A stretch of DNA of 64,000 nucleotides from Fumia sp045615345 (GCA_045615345.1 JAZLER010000016.1:22873-86872), one strand, 5' to 3'; numbered from the stretch's first letter, positions 49,953-58,618 are shown. Notes: generated by a model not told the origin, from the sequence alone. Numbers and translations are program-made.

Positions 49953-50789
49953 TTATTTAAGCAAATTTTCAACAACATCTGCTGCACCTTCCATCCAGTC
50001 GCCTTCAAAGAGTTCGATTACACCCTGGTCGCAGTTTTTAGCAAGCTGAGGGTCAATGGGAAGTTTTGCAAGAACGGGGAGGTTAAATTTCTCTGCAGTT
50101 TCGTCAATATGGCTTTCACCGAATACATTGATTTTCTTGCCACAGTCAGGGCAGGAAATATAACTCATATTCTCAACAAGACCTAAAATCGGGATATTCA
50201 TCTGGTTTGCCATATTTACAGCTTTTTCAACAATCATGGAAACAAGCTCCTGAGGAGAAGCAACCACGATAATTCCATCAAGGGGAATAGACTGGAAAAC
50301 AGTCAAAGGAACATCACCTGTTCCGGGAGGCATATCGACAAACATAAAGTCAACATCGTTCCAGATAACATCTGTCCAGAACTGTTTTACAGTACCTGCG
50401 ATAACAGGGCCACGCCATACAACGGGAGTGGTTTCGTTTTCAAGAAGAAGATTTACAGACATTACAGAAATACCCGTTTTGGTTTCCACGGGGAAGATGC
50501 CACCCATACCATCGCCCATTGCTTTTTCCTTGATACCGAAAGCCTTGGGGATACTGGGGCCTGTGATATCAGCATCTAAAACAGCGGTGTTGTATTCTCT
50601 TCTTTTCATAATTACAGAAAGCATAGAGGTAACCATACTTTTACCTACGCCACCCTTACCGCTGACAACACCGATAACTTTTTTGATATTGCTTAGCTCA
50701 TGCGGTTTTTCCAAGAAATCGTTCGGTGAAGTCTTTCTTGAAGAACAATCCTTACCGCAAGTGTTACAGTTGTGAGTACATTCGCTCAT
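49953..50789 (-). CDS. Mrp/NBP35-family iron-sulfur cluster carrier ATPase
   Basis: A 278-residue P-loop protein. The deviant Walker A is GKGGVGKSMVTS near residue 43; VDMPPGTGDVPLTV is the family signature; CPDC near residue 215 is the bridging cluster motif. The N-terminus has an extra cysteine set, CTHNCNTCGKDC, as in NBP35-type carriers. It should carry or deliver iron-sulfur clusters. Start 50789 follows AAAGGA. The neighbouring C_GCAxxG_C_C gene is a plausible partner in metal or redox work. The hairpin at 50820-50839 lies just upstream. Confidence 0.92.
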   Translation of the reverse strand: MSECTHNCNTCGKDCSSRKTSPNDFLEKPHELSNIKKVIGVVSGKGGVGKSMVTSMLSVIMKRREYNTAVLDADITGPSIPKAFGIKEKAMGDGMGGIFPVETKTGISVMSVNLLLENETTPVVWRGPVIAGTVKQFWTDVIWNDVDFMFVDMPPGTGDVPLTVFQSIPLDGIIVVASPQELVSMIVEKAVNMANQMNIPILGLVENMSYISCPDCGKKINVFGESHIDETAEKFNLPVLAKLPIDPQLAKNCDQGVIELFEGDWMEGAADVVENLLK

Positions 50790-50819
50790 TATATTCATCC
50801 TTTCGCAATTCACAAGAAA

Positions 50820-50839
50820 AACCGGAGAAAACTCCGGTT
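50820..50839 (-). terminator. terminator between the GNAT and Mrp genes
   Basis: AACCGGAG and CTCCGGTT pair around AAAA; the minus strand continues TTTTTC. It ends the SLC13-MgtC-GNAT transcript. Because it is only 30 bases before the Mrp ATG, the Mrp promoter must lie within it or beyond it (a weak TTTTAA, 17 bases, TATATT is at about 50851-50879), so it could also act as a leader attenuator. Confidence 0.7.
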
Positions 50840-50881
50840 AATCCTTTAACAATATAATTATAAAACCAATTCATTAAAAAG

Positions 50882-51307
50882 TCAATAGAGGTTTTTCTCC
50901 ATTCCGATATGGGGACATCCTTCTTCGAGGTACTCCTCCCCTGCTTTTTCAAAGCCTTGTTTTGCATAAAAGCCAGAAGCTCTCACCTGAGCACCGAGAA
51001 CTACTTTTTTACCGCCTAAAGACTTTGCCTTTTCGCAAATAGCTTTCATAAGCTCTGCACCAAGTCCTGTACCTCTGTAAGACTTTTTGACAGCAATTCT
51101 TCCTGCATGCCAGATGTTATCACCATCGTAAAAAATCCTCGCACAGCAAACGGGAAGCTCTCCGTCATAGCCCACAATATGGTAGCTTTCTTTGTCCTTT
51201 TCATCAAATTCTTCTTCGAAACCCTGCTCTTTTATAAAAACTTCTTCTCTTATCATAAAGGCATCTTTAACAATATCTGACGGCATCCCGGCCCATTTAA
51301 ACTCCAT
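50882..51307 (-). CDS. GNAT-family N-acetyltransferase
   Basis: A 141-residue acetyltransferase. The acetyl-CoA motif A is VKKSYRGTGLGAELMKAI, with RGTGLG near residue 80, and GAQVRASGFYAKQGFEKAG is motif B, the ElaA/YjcF-like pattern. Substrate unknown. It is the last gene of a transcript with MgtC and the SLC13-type permease, 11 bases after MgtC. Confidence 0.88.
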   Translation of the reverse strand: MEFKWAGMPSDIVKDAFMIREEVFIKEQGFEEEFDEKDKESYHIVGYDGELPVCCARIFYDGDNIWHAGRIAVKKSYRGTGLGAELMKAICEKAKSLGGKKVVLGAQVRASGFYAKQGFEKAGEEYLEEGCPHIGMEKNLY

Positions 51308-51318
51308 AGTTTTCTCCT

Positions 51319-51996
51319 TTACAGGTCAATTGTTTTTATGTACTTACTGTCTTTAAAAACCTCAATAAGTTCGGACGGCACATGACCTTTGGGGAATTTT
51401 ATAAAAAGTTTTAAGTCAACGCCTTTTTCGGGAATTCTTTTAACACGCATATTCAATATTTCGATATCCCGTTCTTCAAGTTTTGTCAGCAGATAATCCA
51501 GTGCCTCGGATTCTTCGGTTACCATAACGCTGATTTCTTCCGAAATGTTGAGCATTTTTTTAGTGAACCACTTACCGTGCAAAATAGTCTGCATAACAAA
51601 AATTATAACCGATGAAGCAATACCAATTGTATACATACCTGCGCCTACTGCCATACCTACACCTGCAGTTGCCCAGATACCTGCGGCAGTTGTAAGTCCG
51701 CTTATTGTCTGGCGTTTAACGAAAATCATACCTGCGCCAAGGAAACCGACACCCGATACAATCTGCGCCGCCACCCTTGATGGGTCAAGCTTGGTATCAC
51801 CCAGCATACCAACAAGATCAAAAAATCCGTATTTTGAAACAATCATCATAAGCGCTGAGCCAAGTGCAACAATAAGATGAGTACGGATACCGGCTTCTTT
51901 CATTCTGTGTTTACGCTCATAACCGATAAGTCCGCCACATAAAGCTGCAAGAAAAAGTCTTAAGATATACTCGCCCTGAATTAAAATTTCTGACAT
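51319..51996 (-). CDS. MgtC/SapB-family membrane protein
   Basis: A 225-residue protein with five hydrophobic helices in the first 145 residues: LFLAALCGGLIGYERKH, RTHLIVALGSALMM and GVGFLGAGMIFVKR are the family signature. The C-terminal ACT-like domain (about 150-225) is soluble. MgtC proteins affect magnesium homeostasis and virulence through a membrane regulatory role. It lies 13 bases after the permease gene and 11 before GNAT. Confidence 0.9.
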   Translation of the reverse strand: MSEILIQGEYILRLFLAALCGGLIGYERKHRMKEAGIRTHLIVALGSALMMIVSKYGFFDLVGMLGDTKLDPSRVAAQIVSGVGFLGAGMIFVKRQTISGLTTAAGIWATAGVGMAVGAGMYTIGIASSVIIFVMQTILHGKWFTKKMLNISEEISVMVTEESEALDYLLTKLEERDIEILNMRVKRIPEKGVDLKLFIKFPKGHVPSELIEVFKDSKYIKTIDL

Positions 51997-52009
51997 TTTA
52001 ATGCCCTCC

Positions 52010-53104
52010 TCATTTTAGTAGCATTACGGCAGTAAGTATGCCTAAAAAGCTGAAATTAAAAATAGAAAAGTATTTTATGTAATGTCTTGTTCTTTCGGGG
52101 TTGTGTTTAGTGTATTCCCTGAAAGTAATAAGACTGGCAAGAGAGGAAATCAGTGTACCGACACCTCCGATATTTACGCCTACAAGCAAATCGGCATAGT
52201 TTCCGGTAAACTGCGAAAGCAATATTGCGCTCGGCACATTGCTGATAACCTGACAGGAAAGAATGGAAAAAAGAAGTGTGCTTTTCTGAAGTAAAAATGA
52301 AAATACATATCTAACCACTTCAATTCTCGCCATATTTCCTGAAAAGATAAAAAAGAAAACAAAGGTAAGAAGAAGTCCGTAGTCAACATCTTTTAATGCT
52401 TTTCTGTCCATAAACAAAAGCGCCAAAGGAATTACTACAAGTCCCGCTATATACGGAACACCTCTGAAAACAATTGCAATCGAAAGTGCAAAAAGCAAAA
52501 GATAGATAATAGTTTTCAAAGGACTGATTTTTACCTTTTCGTCCTCAAGCTCCAGCGGCTCGGGTTTTACAAAAACGATGCAGCATAGTGTTATCAGAAT
52601 TACGGCAACCACAAAGGGAAGCAACATAATACTTATAAACTCTGCATTCGGAATTTCGAAAAATGAATAAAGGTACAGGTTTTGCGGATTACCAAAAGGG
52701 GTCAGCATACCGCCTAAGTTTGCCGCAATATTCTGCATAATAAAAGTAAAAGCCATAAGGCGTCCGTTATGGGTAGACGAAATAACAAAATACCCTAAAG
52801 GCAAGAAAGTTAAAAGAGCCATATCGTTGGCAATAAGCATAGAACCGATAAAAGTAATGTACACCAGTGCTAAAATACACATTCTTGCATTTTTAAAAAG
52901 ACGGACAGTTTTCCTTGCTAAGATATAAAAGAAGTTAATGTTTTTAAGAGCACAAACTACCGCTAAAACACAAAAAAGACAGCTGAGTGTCTTAAAGTCA
53001 AAATAACTGATATAGTTCTTGTCAACAGGTACAAAAAATGTTGTTATCAGTGCTGCTGTAAAAGCGATAACCACAACGATGTTTTTCCTTACAAACTCAC
53101 GCAT
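52010..53104 (-). CDS. SLC13/ArsB-type anion permease
   Basis: A 364-residue integral membrane protein with about ten helices. The re-entrant signature NIAANLGGMLTPFGNPQNLYLY near residue 130 in outline matches the citrate/ArsB/NhaD superfamily, which carries dicarboxylates, arsenite or sodium. The second repeat motif QVISNVPSAILLSQF near residue 280 fits the same. It is shorter than typical (about 420-430 residues). Substrate unknown; no arsenic genes are nearby. First gene of the transcript with MgtC and GNAT; divergent from GlpP. Confidence 0.85.
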   Translation of the reverse strand: MREFVRKNIVVVIAFTAALITTFFVPVDKNYISYFDFKTLSCLFCVLAVVCALKNINFFYILARKTVRLFKNARMCILALVYITFIGSMLIANDMALLTFLPLGYFVISSTHNGRLMAFTFIMQNIAANLGGMLTPFGNPQNLYLYSFFEIPNAEFISIMLLPFVVAVILITLCCIVFVKPEPLELEDEKVKISPLKTIIYLLLFALSIAIVFRGVPYIAGLVVIPLALLFMDRKALKDVDYGLLLTFVFFFIFSGNMARIEVVRYVFSFLLQKSTLLFSILSCQVISNVPSAILLSQFTGNYADLLVGVNIGGVGTLISSLASLITFREYTKHNPERTRHYIKYFSIFNFSFLGILTAVMLLK

Positions 53105-53182
53105 TTACTTTCCCTTTTTTCTATAAATAATCTTTATAATACCACTTTTGAAGGCTTTGTGTCAAGTTTTTTATAAAAATAT

Positions 53183-53211
53183 TTGACTTTTTTTAATAAA
53201 TATGTTAATTT
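53183..53211 (+). promoter_or_regulatory. sigma-A promoter of the GlpP-like gene
   Basis: TTGACT, 17 bases and TAATTT, ending about 10 bases before the GAGG ribosome site. Confidence 0.55.
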
Positions 53212-53232
53212 AGTGTAGAAAGAGGCGATAAA

Positions 53233-53781
53233 ATGACTAATCTTGATAATAATCCGGTTATAGCCGCTGTCCGTTCAGAAACAGATTTAAAACAAGCGGT
53301 AGAAACTTCAGTGGAAATAATCTTCCTTTTGCGCTCCAGCATTCTTACACTCCCGAAAATGATTGAAACCGTTCATGCAAAAAACAAACTCATCTTTGTT
53401 CATTCCGATTTTTCCGATGGAATAGGAAACGACAAAGACGGAATTGCCTACCTTAAAAGTTTAGGTGTTGATGGTATTATCAGTACAAGAAGTGTTATCA
53501 TAAAATATGCAAAGGAACTTGGCCTTTTAACTGTACAGCGATTTTTTATTGTCGATTCACATTCAATTGATACTGCTATCGATGCAATAAATATCGCCCG
53601 TCCCGATATGATTGAAATTATGCCGGGCATTATGTCAAAGATTATCGAAAGATTTTCAGAAGCTGTACGCTTGCCTGTTATAGCAGGTGGCCTTATCGAA
53701 ACAAAGCAAGAGGTTATTGATGCTTTAAGTGCAGGCGCAACAGGTATTTCAACAAACGCTAAAAAGCTCTGGAATGCATAA
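53233..53781 (+). CDS. glycerol-uptake operon antiterminator-like protein (GlpP family)
   Basis: A 182-residue TIM-barrel-like RNA-binding regulator. NPVIAAVR at the N-terminus, FVHSDFSDGIGNDKDGIAYLK, GIISTRS, QRFFIVDS, EIMPGIM and PVIAGGLI are the family blocks of GlpP, which binds glycerol-3-phosphate and stops termination in glp leaders. No glp genes are in the window, so its target is distant. It has its own promoter and terminator. Confidence 0.88.
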   Translation: MTNLDNNPVIAAVRSETDLKQAVETSVEIIFLLRSSILTLPKMIETVHAKNKLIFVHSDFSDGIGNDKDGIAYLKSLGVDGIISTRSVIIKYAKELGLLTVQRFFIVDSHSIDTAIDAINIARPDMIEIMPGIMSKIIERFSEAVRLPVIAGGLIETKQEVIDALSAGATGISTNAKKLWNA

Positions 53782-53806
53782 AAGAGTGGTCTTATGACCA
53801 CTCTTT
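53781..53806. terminator. bidirectional terminator
   Basis: AAAGAGTGGTC and GACCACTCTTT pair around TTAT; between the convergent GlpP and Cys-rich genes. Confidence 0.9.
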
Positions 53807-53984
53807 ATATATTTACCGGCAGACCGTTTTTCCCTTTTATGAAAACTTCGCAATCGTGTTTACACCCTTTGCTTTTAAAACAGTTTGTTTCGACTGTTCC
53901 ATCCTCATTGTGTATAATTTCAACTCCAATGTTTTCACCGCATTTGATACAGTATCGCACTTCAAAACTTTTATAGCTTCGCAT
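53805..53984 (-). CDS. small Cys-rich zinc-ribbon-like protein
   Basis: A 59-residue protein with YCIKCGENIG (C-x2-C) near residue 11 and a second set NCFKSKGCKHDC. The pattern suggests a zinc knuckle or ribbon. No known name. The start at 53984 follows GTGAGG; an in-frame extension to 54020 lacks a site. It stands alone, with its stop at the shared terminator. Confidence 0.65.
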   Translation of the reverse strand: MRSYKSFEVRYCIKCGENIGVEIIHNEDGTVETNCFKSKGCKHDCEVFIKGKNGLPVNI

Positions 53985-54112
53985 AACATTCCTCACTTTC
54001 AAAGATATTATATGCAACAATCCGCGAAAATATTTTTAAACTGTATACAAATAAGAATATTTACCAATCCTTTTTCATAGAATGTATCAGTCTTTAAAAG
54101 GTGGTAACTAAA

Positions 54113-54370
54113 ATGGAAGCAGTACTTAAAAACTTATTCGCTTTTGCAAAACGCACTCCCCCTGCCGATGAAAAATTACGATTAAAAGAGGACCTTAAGG
54201 ATTTAAAACTTCGTCTTGATGCCGCAAAAAGCAGATTTGAATTTGCAAGCGATGATGCTCAGATTGAAGCCACCATCTACGAGATGGAGTCGCTTTCTGT
54301 CCAGTACAGACATCTTTTAAGGCAGGCAAAAGAGTCAAAACTTAACTGTGACCCTCTGGAAAATTATTAA
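54113..54370 (+). CDS. DUF2508 / YaaL-like small protein
   Basis: An 85-residue helical protein with the DUF2508 pattern: DLKDLKLRLDAAKSRFEFAS, then AQIEATIYEMESLSVQYRHLLRQAK in outline. YaaL-like genes are common beside recR in Firmicutes; here recR is not present. Function unknown. ATG 54113 follows AAAGGTGG by 8 bases. Terminated by the hairpin at 54371. Confidence 0.8.
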   Translation: MEAVLKNLFAFAKRTPPADEKLRLKEDLKDLKLRLDAAKSRFEFASDDAQIEATIYEMESLSVQYRHLLRQAKESKLNCDPLENY

Positions 54371-54394
54371 GCCCATACCTTCTGGTATGGGTTT
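54371..54394. terminator. bidirectional terminator
   Basis: GCCCATACC and GGTATGGGT pair around TTCT, with T-rich sequence to the right. Confidence 0.85.
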
Positions 54395-54397
54395 AAT

Positions 54398-54694
54398 TTA
54401 TTGTCCGTTAAGTTTATCAAGCTTTTTATTTCTCACATACATAAGAAGGTCAGCACTCACCATTATAAAATTAAGAACATAGAAAAAGAGTACATACCAT
54501 TTCTGTGAAAAATTCGCCATATAGGTTTCATTTACAAGTTTTGAAGTGATACCCGCTATGTAACCAAAGAAAATGAGGAATAAAAACGCCAGACTTTTTC
54601 CTTTGGTAGTGCGTGCCTTATAGGATTTTATAACATTAAGCGGCCAGGATATTCCAAAACTTACTATCATTGTAATCTCTAAAAACTCCGCCAT
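54398..54694 (-). CDS. small PQ-loop/SemiSWEET-like membrane protein
   Basis: A 98-residue protein with three hydrophobic helices. SFGISWPLNVIKSYKARTTKGKS near residue 10 in outline resembles the PQ-loop repeat of SemiSWEET sugar carriers, with a Trp-Pro in place of Pro-Gln. Such half-transporters work as dimers. The start follows AAAGGTGA; the overlap of that ribosome site with the end of the preceding DUF4358 gene suggests coupling. Confidence 0.65.
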   Translation of the reverse strand: MAEFLEITMIVSFGISWPLNVIKSYKARTTKGKSLAFLFLIFFGYIAGITSKLVNETYMANFSQKWYVLFFYVLNFIMVSADLLMYVRNKKLDKLNGQ

Positions 54695-54695
54695 T

Positions 54696-55154
54696 TTATT
54701 CACCTTTAAAATAATTTTCAATAAAACTTCTCGATTTTTCGTTGTCCTGATTTATGCAAAGCACAACAAGATTTCCGTTTTCTACCATAACCGCCTTATT
54801 AATTCTCGCAACTTCTTCGGGAATATAGTTTTCATACTCTTTGCGTTTATCCTCAATGTATTCTGCAATTTCTTCTTTGAGTTCTTTCACAGCGATCTGA
54901 TTTTTAGCCTTGAAAACTGCAACTTCCTCGGCAGTTGCGCCACTTCCAAGATACACGCAGACACTTTCCACGAGCTCTTCAACATCGTGAATATAAAAAG
55001 CCATTTCGCGGTCTATCGGCATAAGCTCGTCATCAAAATTCAAAGACTGAGAAATTGCCTTTGCAAATTCATCAACATTAACTGAACTGACAGCACTCTT
55101 ACCGCAAGCCGTCAGAATAACAGCAACAAGCAACAACGCCAATATCCTTTTCAT
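54696..55154 (-). CDS. DUF4358 lipoprotein
   Basis: A 152-residue exported lipoprotein: signal peptide with lipobox LTACG (Cys17). The mature part has the DUF4358 features YLGSGATAEEVAVFKAK near residue 68, then a long charged helix with KRKEYENYIPEE, and a last strand VVLCINQDN. The domain is common in Clostridia and of unknown function. It precedes the PQ-loop gene by one base and follows the SGNH lipoprotein by 14 bases, suggesting a shared envelope role. Confidence 0.8.
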   Translation of the reverse strand: MKRILALLLVAVILTACGKSAVSSVNVDEFAKAISQSLNFDDELMPIDREMAFYIHDVEELVESVCVYLGSGATAEEVAVFKAKNQIAVKELKEEIAEYIEDKRKEYENYIPEEVARINKAVMVENGNLVVLCINQDNEKSRSFIENYFKGE

Positions 55155-55168
55155 ATAAACTCTCCTTT

Positions 55169-55975
55169 TTAAACTGCATTGTTTTTCAAATATTCAAGCC
55201 ACAACACACAATAACTCTTTTTAAGGTGTATTCCGTCAGATGCTGCATTGGAAGGAAGATAACCATTTTCATCAGTAACAGCCTCGGAAACATCAAGATA
55301 TATTACATTCTTTTCCTGTGCCATAGATTTTATGAGGGCGTTGTACCCGTTAATTTTTTCCATATTATAAATAGGATCGGATTTGGATTTTTCTTCGGTT
55401 ACAGGCAAAACAGACTGAACATAAATCACTGTATCGGGATTTACTTCCCTTATTTTATCAATAAGTTCAGAATACTTCTCAATGAATATATCACTGTACA
55501 CCCAGCCGAGCTCATTTATTCCAAGCATTATATAAACCTTGTTAAAGCTTTTACCCTCCTTAAGTGCTTCCACAACGGTATAATAGTTTTCATCAAGTTT
55601 TATAACCTGTTTATTGAGTGCAGTATCAACATTAAGCCCCTTATCCACATAGGCTGTAGTGTTTACAAGGCCGTTATAATAGATAAACCCCTGAGTCCTG
55701 GAATCGCCAATAAATACGGCATCGTCAAAATAACTTTCGGCTACTGCCGCTTTTGGAGGCTCAACATTAACTTCTGAATTATAAGTTATATCCCTTTTTT
55801 CGGTAACTTCGATACTTTCTTCAATTATACTTTCTTCTTCCGACACAACGATTATTTCGTCAGAAACTTCGGAAGAAGTCATCACTTCCTCCGCTTGATT
55901 TTCACAGGAAGCAATGCAAAAAAGAAGTATTATTGCAAAAAGCACAAGCACATAACCATTCTTTTTTACAAACAT
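55169..55975 (-). CDS. SGNH/GDSL-family hydrolase lipoprotein
   Basis: A 268-residue exported protein. Signal peptide with lipobox IASC (about residue 24), then an acidic linker, then an SGNH esterase fold: block I FIGDSRTQG (catalytic Ser), block III MLGINELGW (Gly-x-Asn) and block V DGIHLKKS (catalytic Asp and His). Related proteins deacetylate cell-wall or capsular sugars. The start is set by AAGGAG upstream; an extension to 56026 lacks one. It heads a transcript with the DUF4358 lipoprotein and PQ-loop genes. Confidence 0.85.
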   Translation of the reverse strand: MFVKKNGYVLVLFAIILLFCIASCENQAEEVMTSSEVSDEIIVVSEEESIIEESIEVTEKRDITYNSEVNVEPPKAAVAESYFDDAVFIGDSRTQGFIYYNGLVNTTAYVDKGLNVDTALNKQVIKLDENYYTVVEALKEGKSFNKVYIMLGINELGWVYSDIFIEKYSELIDKIREVNPDTVIYVQSVLPVTEEKSKSDPIYNMEKINGYNALIKSMAQEKNVIYLDVSEAVTDENGYLPSNAASDGIHLKKSYCVLWLEYLKNNAV

Positions 55976-56006
55976 ATTAAACTCCTTGATATAACAATAA
56001 TCGAAT

Positions 56007-56104
56007 GTCAAAATAACAAATGTCATTTTGACGAGCCGATATTATCGGCTTTGCACAATTTTTAGTATAAAATAAAAATTGTGCTTCATTCTCGTTGCAA
56101 TGAA
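56007..56104. repeat. mini-hairpin array C
   Basis: The gap between the SGNH and YunB genes (56000-56204) has a run of hairpins: GTCAAAAT/ATTTTGAC (56007-56032), GCCGAT/ATCGGC (56035-56049), GCACAATTTTTA/TAAAAATTGTGC (56053-56084) and TTCATT/AATGAA (56085-56104), with spacers of 0 to 3 bases. Right of it a GTCAAA/TTTGAC pair follows. It resembles arrays A and B but has no conserved spacer word. One of the hairpins may end the YunB transcript. Confidence 0.6.
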
Positions 56105-56204
56105 TATCGTCAAATTTAAAAAAATTTACTTTTTTGACATCGGATAGTCATTATAATTGTAAATAACATTATACCACATTTTACGACAAAAGAAAAGTGA
56201 AAAT

Positions 56205-56873
56205 TTATGGTGCCTTGTAATCGTTAATATCGCCAAGCAGTTCACTGTTTTCGGTAATCACCTGAGTATAGCTTTCGGGGACATTACCGACAATTATTGT
56301 TTCTGAAAGAATAAATTCAAAAGGCACTGTAACTTTTGGAGAAGCAAATGATGTAATTGCCATAATTTCAACCGAAATCAAAAGAGTTATATTGTGGCGT
56401 GATTGGTTAATTCCCGTATTCTCAAATTGACTTATAATCTTTGTTTCAAGTGCACCCACAGGAATAAATCTGCATTTGATATAAGGTCCTCTTGCGGATA
56501 AAATTCCACTGCCTGTCAGATTTCCCAAAGGAATATTCATATTCCTTTCCGAAAGAAGGTTTAATCTTTCCATTACTTCTTTTATAATCTGAGTTTTTAC
56601 ATTATTGATTTTTACAATCTCAGTTTCTACCGAAACTACTTTTCCTTCGATATCTTTGAGCACATCAACAGGAGCAAAATCGGGATTTTTTTCTAAAACC
56701 TCTGATATGCTTTCATTAGCTGTTTCGGTTGCAAGCATTTTTGCAAAGTACTGAGCTCTTTCTGAAACTTCCCTTTTGAAAATTCTGCCTGCATATGTAA
56801 AGAGAGAAAGTATAATCAGCAAAATTAAAATAATAGCAGTCAGTCTGAAATTTATTTTCCGGCGTTTCCGCAT
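56205..56873 (-). CDS. sporulation protein YunB-like
   Basis: A 222-residue protein with one N-terminal membrane helix (FRLTAIILILLIILSLFTYAG) and an outer domain. Family segments seen: IPLGNLTGSGILSARGP, GALETKIISQFENTGINQSRHN and SETIIVGNVPESY in outline. YunB is a conserved mother-cell sporulation protein, so this supports an endospore-forming ancestry. GGGTGAT lies before ATG 56873. It follows the shikimate kinase gene by 38 bases on the same strand. Confidence 0.85.
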   Translation of the reverse strand: MRKRRKINFRLTAIILILLIILSLFTYAGRIFKREVSERAQYFAKMLATETANESISEVLEKNPDFAPVDVLKDIEGKVVSVETEIVKINNVKTQIIKEVMERLNLLSERNMNIPLGNLTGSGILSARGPYIKCRFIPVGALETKIISQFENTGINQSRHNITLLISVEIMAITSFASPKVTVPFEFILSETIIVGNVPESYTQVITENSELLGDINDYKAP

Positions 56874-56911
56874 AAAAATCACCCTATTTATTTTATGCAA
56901 AAACAGTACAT

Positions 56912-57397
56912 TTAGTTCAGTATCTGAGTTAAAACCTCTTCGGGATTTCTGCCGCTACAATCGATTATCACATCGGCATATTTTTCGTAAAGCGGAATTC
57001 TTTCATTAAAAAGTTCTTTCATACTCTGCCCTTTATTCAAGGCAATGCCTCTTGTTGCGACATTGTTAATTCTTCCCATCATCTCTTCAAACGAAAGCCT
57101 TAAATAAACAACCTTTGAAATACTTTTTAAATATTCCATCGCCTTGTCATTGTATACAGCACTTCCGCCCGTTGCAATGACAGCACAATCAGGCAAAACC
57201 GACATAATGGTTTCACCTTCATCCTTTACGAAATTCTCAAATCCAAGTTCATCCACAATCTGCTGTAAAAGTTTTTTGTGTTTTTTCTGAATAAGCAAAT
57301 CGGTATCAATAAAATCTGCGCCGATTTTTTTCGCAAGTAATACCCCGACAGTACTTTTCCCTGCCCCGGGCATACCGATTAAAGTAATATTTTTCAT
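56912..57397 (-). CDS. aroK: shikimate kinase
   Basis: A 161-residue kinase of the shikimate pathway. The Walker A motif GMPGAGKSTVG is at residues 8-18, DTD (shikimate binding) near residue 32, ATGGSAVYN near residue 77, and the lid with RGIALNK follows. Length is normal. It overlaps the methyltransferase gene by one base (start of one in the stop of the other). No other aro gene is near. Confidence 0.93.
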   Translation of the reverse strand: MKNITLIGMPGAGKSTVGVLLAKKIGADFIDTDLLIQKKHKKLLQQIVDELGFENFVKDEGETIMSVLPDCAVIATGGSAVYNDKAMEYLKSISKVVYLRLSFEEMMGRINNVATRGIALNKGQSMKELFNERIPLYEKYADVIIDCSGRNPEEVLTQILN

Positions 57398-58521
57398 TAT
57401 TTATCTCCGTAGTACATAAACAGCTGACATTTAAGCATACCATTATAAAGTTTACGGCGTTTAGTTGCCTTTTTGCCGAAAATGTTTTCAAAGTTTTCAT
57501 CAGGTGAAATAATATAGCTGTTCAACCCCTTGTGACGCGCAAAAACTTCACCCATAGTTTTATAAATATCATGTGCTTCGTTAATGTTTAAAAGCCTTTC
57601 CCCGTAAGGAGGGTTTGTAACTATAACACCGGTTTCGGTAACAGGAGAAAAATCCTTTACATCGCGTATTCGTATACGGACTTTGGGTGCTACCTTTGCC
57701 TTGCTTGCATTATTAAGAGCAAGTTCGACTGCATCGGGATCAATATCACTTCCGTAACCTGTAAAAGTTGCATCACGGCGGATTAAATCAAGGCCTCTCG
57801 CCCGTTCTTCCCTGAAGACTGATTCAGGGATACATCCCCAGTGCTGACAAGCAAACTTTCTGCCGATACCTGAGGGAATGTTTGCAGCTTTGAGTGCTGC
57901 TTCAATAAGCAAAGTTCCCGAACCGCAAAACGGGTCATAAAAAACTGTATCGCTTTTTACCCTTGCAAAATCTATCATACCTGCCGCAAGGGTTTCCTTG
58001 ATAGGAGCCTCATTGGAGTTTTTACGGTAACCTCTTTTATGAAGTCCTGCTCCCGAGGTGTCGAGCATAATGGTAACCTTATCCTTTAAAATAGAGAACT
58101 GTATCTGGAAGACAGCCCCTGTTTCTTCAAACCAGGAAACGCCGTATTTTTCCTTTAAATGCTCTACTGCAGCTTTCTTTATTATCTTCTGACAGTCGGG
58201 TACACTGTGTAAAACAGAGTGTAAAGAATATCCCTTTACAGGGAATGCATCGTGCTTTCCGATAAAGTTTTCAAAAGGAATTTTGCGGGTTCCTTCAAAA
58301 AGCTCCTCAAAGCTTCTTGCCTCAAATTCCGAGAGTTTTATAAGCACTCTTTCAGCTGTACGAAGTGTCAGATTAGCCCTTGCTAAAATCGAATAGTCAC
58401 CTGAAAACTCAACCTTACCGTCAAAGGTTTCTACATCTTCCCCACCCATTCTTTTAACTTCACCTGAAAGCACGCTTTCAAGTCCGAACATACATGGTGC
58501 AATATACCTTAATTTTTCCAT
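57397..58521 (-). CDS. THUMP-domain class I SAM-dependent RNA methyltransferase (RlmL/YpsC-like)
   Basis: A 374-residue rRNA methyltransferase. N-terminal ferredoxin-like and THUMP region (1 to about 155) with ITEGVLE-like elements replaced by APCMFGLESVLSGEVKRMG; SAM motif FYDPFCGSGTLLIEAAL near residue 190; catalytic VTNPPYGERL near residue 302. The NPPY motif indicates N6-adenine or N2-guanine methylation, as in YpsC/RlmL. First gene of the transcript with shikimate kinase and YunB. Confidence 0.92.
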   Translation of the reverse strand: MEKLRYIAPCMFGLESVLSGEVKRMGGEDVETFDGKVEFSGDYSILARANLTLRTAERVLIKLSEFEARSFEELFEGTRKIPFENFIGKHDAFPVKGYSLHSVLHSVPDCQKIIKKAAVEHLKEKYGVSWFEETGAVFQIQFSILKDKVTIMLDTSGAGLHKRGYRKNSNEAPIKETLAAGMIDFARVKSDTVFYDPFCGSGTLLIEAALKAANIPSGIGRKFACQHWGCIPESVFREERARGLDLIRRDATFTGYGSDIDPDAVELALNNASKAKVAPKVRIRIRDVKDFSPVTETGVIVTNPPYGERLLNINEAHDIYKTMGEVFARHKGLNSYIISPDENFENIFGKKATKRRKLYNGMLKCQLFMYYGDK

Positions 58522-58536
58522 TTTCTACTCCTTAAA

Positions 58537-58562
58537 AAAAGGCGGACTTAAGTCCGCCTTTG
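58537..58562 (-). terminator. terminator of the hpf gene
   Basis: AAAGGCGGAC and GTCCGCCTTT pair around TTAA; the minus strand continues into a run of seven T. Confidence 0.9.
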
Positions 58563-58618
58563 ATATCATATTAAGACGATATGTCTATTGTACCACGAAA
58601 CTCGGAATTTGAAAAGTA

